Shown here one piece after another: positions 1 to 6,837 of a DNA stretch of 8,363 nt (positions are counted from its first letter, which is position 1; every line of letters begins with the position of its first letter). The notes below the pieces were generated by a model. That model was not told the origin of the DNA. It saw only the letters and a program-made list of their open reading frames with translations, and ran no database searches. Source of the DNA: Candidatus Methanophagaceae archaeon (GTDB lineage: Archaea > Halobacteriota > Syntropharchaeia > Alkanophagales > Methanospirareceae); the NCBI GenBank assembly GCA_013374505.1, contig QENJ01000245.1, forward strand, positions 1 to 8,363, written 5' to 3'. Made by a program: the position numbers and the translations under genes.

Positions 1-1
1 T

Positions 2-511
2 TTCGGGTTAGTGGTGCTTGTGGGGTATATAAAAAACACTTTTAGGGGCTATGGCGAGTGCATATTAGCGGGTTGGCTAATCCTCGCAGTCATGACTCTA
101 CCCCATGTTATAAGCATATCTGAGGATTCTATCCGTGCGGTACCAAAGACATATAAAGAAGCTTCGCTTGCTCTCGGTGCTACACAGTTGCAGACTATAA
201 CAAAAGTATTATTGCCAAATGCACGTTCCGGGATATTAACCGCCATGGTTTTGGGTATGGGAAACGCAATAGGAGAAACAATGGCGGTTTTAATGGTCAT
301 CGGTTATCCCGAGATACCATTCATACCTTCTTCTGTTTTAGACCCGGCGCGTGTGCTAACATCCACAATAGTAATCGAAATACCTTATGTGGTTTGGGGT
401 TCTATGCACGAGCATGCGCTGTTTGCTCTGGGTGTGATCTTGTTTATTGTCGTTGCGATTTTCAATTTGATAACCACAGCCGTGATACGAAAAGGAGCTA
501 AACACCGATGA
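2..511 (+). CDS. pstC: Phosphate ABC transporter permease PstC, C-terminal part (5' end outside window)
   Basis: This is one of the two membrane subunits of the high-affinity phosphate importer PstSCAB; it pairs with PstA to form the channel. The frame is open from the first bases, so the N-terminal part lies upstream and the GTG at 11 is not a real start. About 169 residues are present. Visible are the PstC-like stretch ending in SISEDSIRAVPK, the cytoplasmic EAA loop (EASLALGATQLQTI) that docks on the ATPase, and the following GxGxAIGETMAVLMVIG segment typical of PstC/PstA. A hydrophobic helix near the C-terminus precedes a basic tail. Its TGA stop overlaps the pstA ATG in an ATGA junction, which implies translational coupling. 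The family call is secure; choosing PstC over PstA rests on gene order and the presence of a better PstA match immediately downstream. Confidence 0.93.
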   Translation, partial: FGLVVLVGYIKNTFRGYGECILAGWLILAVMTLPHVISISEDSIRAVPKTYKEASLALGATQLQTITKVLLPNARSGILTAMVLGMGNAIGETMAVLMVIGYPEIPFIPSSVLDPARVLTSTIVIEIPYVVWGSMHEHALFALGVILFIVVAIFNLITTAVIRKGAKHR

Positions 512-1350
512 ATGTAAAAGAAAGGCTAGTAATACTTGGTCTGGGTGCTGCGGCCTTTATAGCGGTAGCGGCATTGTTCATAGTTGTTGGTTACGTAGTT
601 ATTAATGGTATCGGAGTGATAAGTTGGGAGTTCTTGCTTGGATCCCCGTATCGGTTTGAATATGGCGGAATATTCCCGCAGATTATCGGGTCGTTATGTC
701 TGGTTGCGGTTTGTTTACTTTTTGCGGTGCCTTTAGGTCTGGCATCGGCAATATATCTCGCGGAATACGCGCCGGATAATATAATAACAAAGAGTGTGCG
801 GTTCTTTGTGGAATGTCTGGCTGGAATACCGTCAATAGTGATAGGGCTGTTCGGGCTTACTTTTTTGGTTTATTATCTTGGTTTTGGCATTTGCATGCTA
901 TCCGGCGGTTTAGCGCTTGGATTCATGATTCTGCCATGGACGGTTAGAGCGAGCGAAGAAGCAATAAAAACAGTGCCTAAGGGGCATAGAGAGGCATCTC
1001 TTGCTTTAGGCGTTTCTAAGTGGCGAACCATTCGTAGTGTGGTTTTGAAAAGCGCTTATCCTGGTATAATAACCGGGATACTGCTTGGGCTGGGAAAGGC
1101 GATAGGCGAAACGGCCGTTGTGCTTTTAACTGCTGGTTCTGGTCTGGAGCCTTTTTTGCCTAAGTCAATCTTCGATCCGGTTGCTTCATTACCGGTTTAT
1201 ATCTACATGATTGGCACAAAGGGTCATACATCTGCGGCGTATTCACGCACTTTTGGCGCTTCTCTCGTGTTAATCGCAATGTTTTTGATGATAAGTATAT
1301 TCGCTTTGTATCTTCGAAATAGATACACCAGGCGTATGAGTAGGGGTTAA
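508..1350 (+). CDS. pstA: Phosphate ABC transporter permease PstA
   Basis: Second membrane subunit of the phosphate importer, 280 residues, close to the usual PstA length. It shows about six hydrophobic segments (roughly residues 8-34, 57-84, 103-126, 130-148, 185-208 and 250-270). Family signatures are AGIPSIVIGLFGL at 105-117, the cytoplasmic EAA loop EASLALGVSKWRTI at 162-175 that contacts PstB, and GLGKAIGETAVVLLTAG at 194-210. The C-terminus is basic (RNRYTRRMSRG), as expected for a cytoplasmic tail. The ATG is placed inside the pstC stop codon (ATGA overlap) and pstB follows after seven bases, so pstC, pstA and pstB are read as one transcript. Nothing is unusual in the sequence. Confidence 0.96.
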   Translation: MNVKERLVILGLGAAAFIAVAALFIVVGYVVINGIGVISWEFLLGSPYRFEYGGIFPQIIGSLCLVAVCLLFAVPLGLASAIYLAEYAPDNIITKSVRFFVECLAGIPSIVIGLFGLTFLVYYLGFGICMLSGGLALGFMILPWTVRASEEAIKTVPKGHREASLALGVSKWRTIRSVVLKSAYPGIITGILLGLGKAIGETAVVLLTAGSGLEPFLPKSIFDPVASLPVYIYMIGTKGHTSAAYSRTFGASLVLIAMFLMISIFALYLRNRYTRRMSRG

Positions 1351-1357
1351 AGAAAAA

Positions 1358-2110
1358 ATGAGCATGATAGATGTGAGTGGACTGAATGTATATTATGAGA
1401 ACGGAGCAGTGCATGCGTTAAAAGACGTGAATATGGAAGCGGACACGAACCAAATAACCGCATTGATCGGACCCTCGGGCTGTGGCAAGACGACTTTTCT
1501 CAGGACTCTGAATCGGATGAATGACTTTAGTGGCGTGAAGATCGAAGGCAAGGTTCTTATTGATGGCACGGACATACACAACGGAAAAGTGGATGTCATT
1601 CAGTTGAGGAAGAAAGTAGGGATGGTATTTCAGCAGCCAAATCCGTTCCCGATGAGCATATATGATAATGTTGCTTATGGGCCGAAGATACATGGTGTGC
1701 GGAACAAAAAACTGGCTGAAATAGTGGAAGATAGCTTGAGGAAAGCGGCATTATGGGACGAAGTGAAAACCCGGCTGGAAGAGAACGCAGTGAAGCTCTC
1801 GGGTGGACAGCAACAGCGGTTGTGCATTGCGCGTGCACTGGCAGTGAATCCCGAAATCATTCTCTTTGACGAGCCATGTTCTGCGTTGGATCCGGTATCA
1901 ACAGCGAGGATAGAAGATTTGCTACGGGAATTGAAAGATGATTACACGATTGTGATCGTTACGCATAACATGCAGCAGGCAGCGCGTGTATCGGATATTA
2001 CTGCTTTTTTCCTCATGGGCGAGTTGATAGAATGTGGCAAGACCACGAAAATATTCGAGAAGCCAAAGGATAAGAGGACTGAGGATTATATTACGGGGAG
2101 GTTTGGATAA
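1358..2110 (+). CDS. pstB: Phosphate ABC transporter ATP-binding protein PstB
   Basis: Cytoplasmic ATPase that drives phosphate import through PstC/PstA. At 250 residues it is the normal size for PstB. All ABC motifs are intact: Walker A GPSGCGKT (38-45), Q-loop with the PstB-typical VFQQPNPFPMSIYDNVAYGP (90-109), signature LSGGQQQR (147-154), Walker B ILFDEP (168-173) and the switch histidine in VTHNMQQA (201-208). The LNRMND segment after Walker A and the CSALDPVST D-loop are also PstB features; bacterial proteins usually have TSALDP, so the Cys is a mild variation. The ATG follows the pstA stop by seven bases; only a weak purine run (AGGGG, then AAAGAAAAA) precedes it. phoU follows after 39 bases. 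Confidence 0.97.
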   Translation: MSMIDVSGLNVYYENGAVHALKDVNMEADTNQITALIGPSGCGKTTFLRTLNRMNDFSGVKIEGKVLIDGTDIHNGKVDVIQLRKKVGMVFQQPNPFPMSIYDNVAYGPKIHGVRNKKLAEIVEDSLRKAALWDEVKTRLEENAVKLSGGQQQRLCIARALAVNPEIILFDEPCSALDPVSTARIEDLLRELKDDYTIVIVTHNMQQAARVSDITAFFLMGELIECGKTTKIFEKPKDKRTEDYITGRFG

Positions 2111-2149
2111 ACCTTTTAGAAAGAAAAGCGTTACCAAAAGAAAACGGAA

Positions 2150-2803
2150 ATGATAAGAAAAGAATACACAGCGGATTTGGAAAAACTGGAGGTAGATGTG
2201 CTGAAGATGGGAGAACTGTCAAAAGAATCAGCAAAGAACGCCATAAACGCTTTAGTTCATCGCGATATGGAATTGGCTGCGAAGATACTAAAAGAGAACG
2301 TCATAATAGACGACCTGTAATTTGAGATAGAGCACAGGTGTATAAAGCTGATAGCGTTGCAACAGCCGACAGCGGTAGATCTCAGAATGATTGAGACGAG
2401 CTTGAAGATAATAACGGATTTTGACCGGATAAGTGACCTCGCAGGAGACATTGCCCGGATTGTGTTGCGGATAGCGGATGAACCGTTCGTTAAGCCGCTG
2501 ATTGATATACCCCGGATGTCGGAGTGCTCGCAAGGTATGATTTCTGATTGCCTAAAAGCGTTTTCGGATCGTGACATAAAAGCGCTGGATGATTTCTCAG
2601 CCCGAGACGATGTGATAGATGCTCTTTTTGATCAGGTCAGACGAGAATTGATAACAATTACGATAGAAAAACCACGCGGCATAGAAAATGCGAGTCATCT
2701 GCTGTTTGTGGCGTTACATTTAGAGCGAATCGGCGATCATGCCTGCAATATCGCTTCTCGTATTGTATACATGGTTACAGGTGAGAATAGGAAGTTTGAA
2801 TGA
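2150..2803 (+). pseudogene. phoU: PhoU-type phosphate regulator, interrupted by in-frame TAA at codon 57
   Basis: PhoU proteins are cytoplasmic helical-bundle regulators that restrain the Pst transporter and phosphate signalling. Read from the ATG at 2150 the frame gives 217 codons before the stop at 2801-2803, a normal PhoU length, but codon 57 (2318-2320) is TAA. Similarity continues unbroken in the same frame on both sides: DDL before the stop, then FEIEHRCIKLIALQQPTAVDLR, which is the classic PhoU segment, so there is no frameshift. The first-repeat motif FDRISDLAGDIAR and second-repeat motif LERIGDHACNIASRIV are both present. The TAA replaces a position that is commonly Glu or Gln in the family, so a single change from GAA or CAA would explain it. 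Reinitiation could only use TTG 2357 or ATG 2387, without a visible Shine-Dalgarno. It could be a true nonsense mutation or a sequencing/assembly error; pstCAB next door are intact. Confidence 0.85.
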
Positions 2804-2852
2804 GGCTATGGAAGCGGGAAAGGTTCAGATAACCAGTAAATCCACGTATATT

Positions 2853-2879
2853 AGAAGGGGCAGGCAACTGCCCTATTCT
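2853..2879. terminator. Hairpin with GCAA tetraloop between convergent phoU and pyrC
   Basis: GGGCAG (2858-2863) pairs perfectly with CTGCCC (2868-2873) around a GCAA loop, a GNRA-type tetraloop. The stem can be lengthened by a G-U pair and, past a one-base bulge, by AGAA with TTCT (2853-2856 with 2876-2879). It lies 50 bases after the phoU stop and just past the pyrC stop on the other strand, the position expected for a shared terminator of converging transcripts. The tract that follows is only moderately T-rich on either strand, so the terminator role is inferred from place and structure. Confidence 0.55.
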
Positions 2880-2891
2880 TAATCTGCTTCG

Positions 2892-4208
2892 CTAAACCTG
2901 CACCACGGTATCATCTTCTGTTACGACAGCGCCATTAAAAATGGTATGCCTAACAGCACCGGGAAATTCATAGCCCTCGAATGGTGACCACCCGCATTTA
3001 GTGTATAAAAATGCACTACTAATTTTTACTCGTGCATGTAGATCCAAAATGCTAAAATTCGCATTCTTACCCACTTCTATGCTACCTCTGTCGTCCAAAC
3101 CCAGGAACGTCGCCGGATTGTAGGCGCAGACCCGAGATATAAGTACCGGGTGAACATCACAACGTACAATCAACCAGGCGACGAAATTACCATAAGTGTC
3201 TAAGTTAGGAACACCCGCAGGAGCTTCTAAGATGTCAAGAGCTTTTTCGTACTTCGTATGTGGTGCATGGTCAGTCACCAGAAAATCTATCCTGCCACCT
3301 TTAAAAGCGGCCAGCAACAGTCGCCTATTTTCTTCTGTTCTCAAAGGTGGATTCGTCTTCAAGAACGCTTTTTTTTGCGTTACTGCGGTCTTGTTAAAGA
3401 ACAGATGATGTGGTGTAACTTCACAGAAAACGTTTTTGTGTCGCTTTATAATATCCAATGACTCGTAAACGGAAACATGAGCTATATTTAGCTTTATGTC
3501 CGGGTATGCAGAAACAGTAGCTAAAACATGTTTAACCGCGGACAATTCCGCCTCTTCGGGTCTCAGTTCTGAATGTAACTCTTTACGAGTACCATCCGCC
3601 CTACTTCCTTTTAAAGCCGCTTTTCGCTCGTCCAGGATATTCTGGTCTTCGCAATGAATCACGAGTGGTCTCGATGTTGCGGCCACAGCGTCAATCGCTT
3701 CGGGCAGTCGTTCAACTCGCATAGATAACCCCTGCGTCTCCGCGAGATACATCTTATAGGCTACTACTTCGTCTTGCATATCCGCAATGCCGCTCGTGTT
3801 TATAGCGGTGTCGGATTCTGTGACAGCGCCCTGGAAGAATAGGTCAATCACGCCTTTCGCTTTTTTGTATGCGAGTTCTTTCTTTTTCCGTATCCGCTCC
3901 GCGTTTATGCCCGGCAAGGGCGTGTTCGGCATGTCAACCACGGTAGTTACGCCGCCATGAATAGCAGCCGCGGCTCCAGACCGAAAATCCTCTTTGTAGC
4001 TCCAATCCTGGCTCTCATCCTCTCTCAAATGAGCATGTAAATCAATAAACCCGGGAAAGATTAGGCAGTGCCGCGCTTCTAGCTTTCGCTCGCCCCGCAA
4101 CCCTTGTTTCTTTATTTCTGTGATTAGGCCCTCGTCAATACCTATTTGAACATCGTTTATTGATGCGGTAGTTACAACTTTACCTTCAATCATCAAATCA
4201 TGGATCAT
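2892..4208 (-). CDS. pyrC: Dihydroorotase (PyrC, amidohydrolase family)
   Basis: Catalyses the reversible ring closure of carbamoyl-aspartate to dihydroorotate in pyrimidine synthesis, in the cytoplasm. From the ATG at 4208 it is 438 residues, typical of the long (class I/archaeal) dihydroorotases. The metal site is visible: GFIDLHAHLRE with the HxH pair at H58/H60 followed by the substrate-binding R62, a lysine in YKMYL (K152) that may be the bridging carboxylated lysine, H185 in VIHCED, H244 in NIAHVS, and the catalytic aspartate D313 in VTDHAPH. TPHH (265-268), NPPLR (286-290) and the C-terminal NPATFLGLDDRGSIEVGKNANF segment are also characteristic. The frame stays open back to 4400, but that extension lies antisense to the Lsm gene and has no dihydroorotase similarity. 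The start at 4208 gives the usual N-terminus (xxDLxIEGKVV); 4193 (MIEGK) is the alternative. It stands alone, divergent from the Lsm-proC operon. Confidence 0.95.
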   Translation of the reverse strand: MIHDLMIEGKVVTTASINDVQIGIDEGLITEIKKQGLRGERKLEARHCLIFPGFIDLHAHLREDESQDWSYKEDFRSGAAAAIHGGVTTVVDMPNTPLPGINAERIRKKKELAYKKAKGVIDLFFQGAVTESDTAINTSGIADMQDEVVAYKMYLAETQGLSMRVERLPEAIDAVAATSRPLVIHCEDQNILDERKAALKGSRADGTRKELHSELRPEEAELSAVKHVLATVSAYPDIKLNIAHVSVYESLDIIKRHKNVFCEVTPHHLFFNKTAVTQKKAFLKTNPPLRTEENRRLLLAAFKGGRIDFLVTDHAPHTKYEKALDILEAPAGVPNLDTYGNFVAWLIVRCDVHPVLISRVCAYNPATFLGLDDRGSIEVGKNANFSILDLHARVKISSAFLYTKCGWSPFEGYEFPGAVRHTIFNGAVVTEDDTVVQV

Positions 4209-4211
4209 ATC

Positions 4212-4221
4212 TTTTAAATAA
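4212..4221. promoter_or_regulatory. Near-palindromic TATA-like element in the pyrC/Lsm divergent gap
   Basis: TTTTAAATAA reads TTATTTAAAA on the other strand, so it resembles an archaeal TATA box in both directions. For the Lsm gene it lies about 40 bases before the ATG at 4257, leaving a leader of roughly 15 bases. For pyrC it overlaps the region just before the 4208 start and would instead fit a leaderless transcript starting at the alternative ATG at 4193, about 25 bases away. No clear BRE was recognised, so use in either direction is an inference. Confidence 0.45.
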
Positions 4222-4256
4222 GGAAGTAGAATAGAAAAGATAGTAGGTACAGGAAT

Positions 4257-4481
4257 ATGTTTCCAAATAAAAGAGTGCAGGGGATGATAGGGCGAAAGGT
4301 GCATGTAGAGATGAAAGGTGAGAGAATCGCGCTGGAAGGCGTGCTGAGAAGCGTAGATGACTACTTGAATTTGCACCTGAGTGCGGCAAACGAGTTGCAT
4401 GCTGGCGAGAAGAAGCGGTTGCTTGGTTCCGTGGTAGTTAGGGGCAATAATGTCGTGCTTATAAATCCTTTGAAGGAATGA
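4257..4481 (+). CDS. Sm-like archaeal RNA-binding protein (Lsm/SmAP)
   Basis: A 74-residue Sm-fold protein. Members assemble into hexa- or heptameric rings that bind U-rich RNA and take part in RNA processing and turnover. The Sm1 motif runs about 11-44, with the hydrophobic/Gly pattern IGRKVHVEMKGER, then LEGVLRSVDDYLNLHL; the DxYLN segment corresponds to the DxHMN RNA-binding loop of Sm proteins. The Sm2 motif is GSVVVRGNNVVLINP (57-71), with the RG-N signature that contacts RNA. The protein consists of the Sm domain only, as is usual in archaea. The ATG at 4257 is preceded by a short ACAGGAAT purine site. The TGA stop overlaps the proC ATG (ATGA), which is an uncommon partner: many archaeal SmAP genes sit beside ribosomal protein L37e. 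Family assignment is secure; the RNA targets are unknown. Confidence 0.9.
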   Translation: MFPNKRVQGMIGRKVHVEMKGERIALEGVLRSVDDYLNLHLSAANELHAGEKKRLLGSVVVRGNNVVLINPLKE

Positions 4482-5335
4482 AAGCGAAAAAGGTAGAAGG
4501 GAATAGAATAGGTATTATTGGCGTTGGTAATATAGGGTCATCTATTCTGCGTGGGCTACTAGCTGCTGATTCGAGTACTGGCTTGGAGCGTATTTCTATA
4601 TACGACACTAACAAAAAAGCCCTCCTAGATTTTGAAAGTGACTCAGAGATAAAAGCAATAGTCAAGGTATGTACGAGTAACGAGGAAGTAGCAAAGAACT
4701 CGGAGGTAATAATTCTGGCAGTCAAACCAGGCGTGATGAAAGCGGTAGTAAAAGAAATAGCACCGTTTATTACAGCAGATGAAATACTGATTTCTGTGGC
4801 TGCAGGTGCACTAACGAAGACGATAGAGGGTTATCTAGGCGAAGGCAAGAAAGTGATTCGTGTGATGCCCAATATAGGTGCTCGTGTTAGTGAATCCGTG
4901 TGCGCACTATGCAAGGGCAGGTACGCAGAAACGGATGATGAGGAGATAGCAAAAGGGATATTAAGCGTTATCGGCTCGGTTTATAGCGTAAGCGAGAGCG
5001 ATCTGGACGTTATAACAGGTTTAAGTGGCAGTGGCATCGCGTTCTTCGCGGCGATCATAGATGCAATGGCAGATGGTGGCGTGTATAAGGGGCTGCCACG
5101 TGATTTAGCACTGGCGATTTCTGCGGAGACTGCACTTGGCGCTGCAAAAATGGTGCTTGCTGGTGATACGCCGTCTGCGATACAGGCAATGACCGCCTCT
5201 CCTGGTGGGACGACGATACGTGGCCTGTATGCAATGGATTCACGAGGCGTAAAAGCGGCGATGATGACTGCGGTAATAGACGCAACGGAGCGATCCGCGG
5301 AAATAAGCAGAATGGATACTGCAAATGAAGAATGA
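4478..5335 (+). CDS. proC: Pyrroline-5-carboxylate reductase
   Basis: Catalyses the NAD(P)H-dependent reduction of 1-pyrroline-5-carboxylate to proline, the last step of proline synthesis. At 285 residues it is slightly longer than the usual ~270. An N-terminal Rossmann domain is shown by IGIIGVGNIGSSI (11-23) with the GxGxxG dinucleotide loop, VIILAVKP (77-84) and VIRVMPNIGARV (126-137). The helical C-terminal dimerisation/active-site domain has TGLSGSG (180-186), DAMADGGVYKGLPRDLA (195-211) and the signature SPGGTTIRGL (241-250). In most relatives SGSG is followed by Pro-Ala-Tyr/Phe; here it is Ile-Ala-Phe, a small departure beside the active site. The start overlaps the Lsm stop, with GAAGGA directly upstream, and the end overlaps the following regulator gene by 11 bases, so all three are probably translated from one message. 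Confidence 0.94.
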   Translation: MKAKKVEGNRIGIIGVGNIGSSILRGLLAADSSTGLERISIYDTNKKALLDFESDSEIKAIVKVCTSNEEVAKNSEVIILAVKPGVMKAVVKEIAPFITADEILISVAAGALTKTIEGYLGEGKKVIRVMPNIGARVSESVCALCKGRYAETDDEEIAKGILSVIGSVYSVSESDLDVITGLSGSGIAFFAAIIDAMADGGVYKGLPRDLALAISAETALGAAKMVLAGDTPSAIQAMTASPGGTTIRGLYAMDSRGVKAAMMTAVIDATERSAEISRMDTANEE

Positions 5336-6290
5336 TTTGGTTGCACTGGTAATAGAACTATTGAATGATGCGGGCTTTATTGTATCGAGCAGATGCAAAG
5401 CCCGGAGTTTTGATTTAGCAGCCCGACGAAGTGATTTCACATTGCTGGCAAAGATATTGTATAACATAGATGGAATAAACGAGGAAATTGCGCGTGCCAT
5501 AAAGCGAGCGGCATTTTGTTTACTGGCTTCGCCAATCATCGTGGGTGAGCGAAAAGGGAGTTTCCTTTTAGAAGACGATGTGGTGTATCATAGATATGGC
5601 ATTCCTGCTATAAACTCGCATACGTTGTACGAGTATTTTAACGAGGACGTGAGTCCTTGTGTGTATTCTGCCACAGGTGGCTTGTATGTCACGATAAACG
5701 GCGAAAAGCTGAAAGTGGCAAGGGAAGAGAAAGAGTTGTCCTTAGGTGATGTTGCATCAGAATTAGGCGTTTCACGCAGGAGTGTTAGCAAATACGAGGA
5801 AGGTACGGTAAGTACCACGATAGACATAGCACTAAAGCTCGAGGAGTTTTTAGATATTACTTTAATAGAGCCCTTAGAGTTCTTAAAATCTGAGGCTGAT
5901 GAACCACCGGAGATAACAGAATCCGGCATAGAAGATGCAGCTTCGAGTCTGGAACGATATATATTGAGTATACTGGAAGAGATAGGGCTTGAGATATTTG
6001 CAACCTCGCATGCTCCTTTTAGTGCGGTTTCGCTATCACAATCGAAGAGAAGAGACGAAAGCGTGAGGATTCTTATGGGTATAAGCAGCTACACCGAGCA
6101 GATGGTCAAAAGAGCGAAAATACTCAGCAGTCTGTCACACGTAACAAAAACACAGTCTGTATTCGTGGTTAGTGGCAGCGTCAAGCGCATACAAATAGAG
6201 GATACTGTATTGGTGGCGAAAGAAGAGTTGAAGAAGATAAAAGACCCTGAACAGTTCACGTGTGTTATAGAAGAGCGACTGGAGAGCTAA
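5325..6290 (+). CDS. Archaeal HTH-type transcriptional regulator with central Cro/C1 domain
   Basis: A 321-residue protein resembling the archaeal family of predicted regulators (COG1395-like, recalled from the pattern rather than searched). An N-terminal alpha/beta region (about 1-110) contains the typical stretch LLNDAGFIVSSRCKARSFDLAAR and a Gly/His-rich segment HRYGIPAINSHTLYEYF. A clear Cro/C1 helix-turn-helix lies at about 129-180: LKVAREEKELSLGDVASELG, then VSRRSVSKYEEG. The C-terminal region (about 205-321) is a mixed alpha/beta domain that begins after an acidic linker. No membrane segment or signal peptide is seen. It sits between proC and purE, overlapping proC by 11 bases, so it may be co-expressed with these biosynthetic genes. 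Whether it regulates them, itself or distant genes is not shown by the sequence; the ligand, if any, is unknown. Confidence 0.82.
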   Translation: MKNDLVALVIELLNDAGFIVSSRCKARSFDLAARRSDFTLLAKILYNIDGINEEIARAIKRAAFCLLASPIIVGERKGSFLLEDDVVYHRYGIPAINSHTLYEYFNEDVSPCVYSATGGLYVTINGEKLKVAREEKELSLGDVASELGVSRRSVSKYEEGTVSTTIDIALKLEEFLDITLIEPLEFLKSEADEPPEITESGIEDAASSLERYILSILEEIGLEIFATSHAPFSAVSLSQSKRRDESVRILMGISSYTEQMVKRAKILSSLSHVTKTQSVFVVSGSVKRIQIEDTVLVAKEELKKIKDPEQFTCVIEERLES

Positions 6291-6291
6291 T

Positions 6292-6699
6292 ATGGCTAAA
6301 GTAGCTATTATTATTGGGTCGAATAGTGATAGACCCGTAGCCGAGAAGGCGTTGAATGTACTGGAGGAGCACAAAGTGCCATACGAAGTGAGAGTGATCT
6401 CCGCACATCGTGAACCCGATGCACTGGATAGTTATTTGAAGGAAAGTTGTGATTCCGTGGCGGTGATAATAGCGATTGCAGGATTGTCAGCGGCGTTGCC
6501 AGGGGTAATAGCGTCGAAGACGGAAAAGCCGGTTATTGGTGTGCCGGTGAGTGGTAAGTTGTTGGGTATGGATGCGTTACTTTCGATGGTGCAGATGCCG
6601 TCAGGAGTTCCCGTTGGCGTGGTCGGTATAGATAACGGAGCAAATGCGGCTTTGCTCGCGTTGAGGATATTGAAGCTAAACATGCAGGAGCGGCAATAA
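6292..6699 (+). CDS. purE: PurE, 5-(carboxyamino)imidazole ribonucleotide mutase / AIR carboxylase
   Basis: Makes carboxyaminoimidazole ribonucleotide (CAIR) in purine synthesis, from N5-CAIR (class I) or directly from AIR and CO2 (class II). The 135 residues form a single PurE domain, shorter than the ~160-170 of bacterial class I proteins because the C-terminal tail is missing. Conserved parts are GSNSD (9-13), SAHREP with the catalytic-region histidine (37-42), VIGVPV (81-86) and SMVQMPSGVPVGVV (98-111), then NAALLALRIL (118-127). The loop that reads GGAAHLPG in E. coli reads GLSAALPG here (64-71), with Ala replacing the histidine, so the class is uncertain. No purK is present in the window, which would fit a CO2-using enzyme but does not prove it. 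The ATG follows the regulator stop by one base and has a good GGAG seven bases upstream. It is the last gene of this operon. Confidence 0.93.
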   Translation: MAKVAIIIGSNSDRPVAEKALNVLEEHKVPYEVRVISAHREPDALDSYLKESCDSVAVIIAIAGLSAALPGVIASKTEKPVIGVPVSGKLLGMDALLSMVQMPSGVPVGVVGIDNGANAALLALRILKLNMQERQ

Positions 6700-6739
6700 A
6701 AAAAATCGCGATGCCCCTTCGGGAAACCTTTTTTTCCGC
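6690..6739 (+). terminator. T-rich terminator region downstream of purE
   Basis: The end of purE runs into an A8 tract (6698-6705), matched by a T7 tract (6729-6735). Outside these, GCGG (6690-6693) can pair with CCGC (6736-6739), and a small CCC/GGG hairpin (6714-6723) lies in the loop. A T-run right after a gene is the usual archaeal termination signal, and a new promoter begins about 45 bases later. The long pairing is possible but interrupted, so the T-run is the main evidence. Confidence 0.55.
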
Positions 6740-6780
6740 CACACCGTTTCTGTTCTTGTTTTTTGTGGCTGCCCAAACAC

Positions 6781-6797
6781 CGAAAAGCTTATATATC
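6781..6797 (+). promoter_or_regulatory. Archaeal BRE/TATA promoter for the small ORF-HdeD unit
   Basis: A purine-rich CGAAAAG (6781-6787), fitting a BRE, runs directly into CTTATATATC (6788-6797), a near-consensus archaeal TATA box. Initiation would be expected about 25 bases downstream, near 6815-6823, giving a leader of roughly 70 bases before the ATG at 6892. This is the best promoter match in the window. Confidence 0.8.
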
Positions 6798-6837
6798 GCT
6801 ATACGCTTTAACATCTGTCACATATAGAAGAAATCGC

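Noticed and set aside
2318..2320. Programmed readthrough or recoding of the phoU stop
   Set aside because: The codon is TAA; known archaeal recoding uses TGA (selenocysteine) or TAG (pyrrolysine), and no recoding structure was seen next to it.
2257..2577. Minus-strand open frame of 106 codons opposite phoU
   Set aside because: It is the shadow of the PhoU coding strand; the + strand frame carries all conserved PhoU motifs.
4209..4400. Upstream extension of the pyrC frame by 64 residues
   Set aside because: It lies antisense to the Lsm gene, has no dihydroorotase similarity and would place the start beyond the divergent promoter region.
4981..5346. Minus-strand open frame of 121 codons opposite proC
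   Set aside because: It lies entirely against the conserved ProC C-terminal domain and has the biased, low-complexity composition of an antisense frame.
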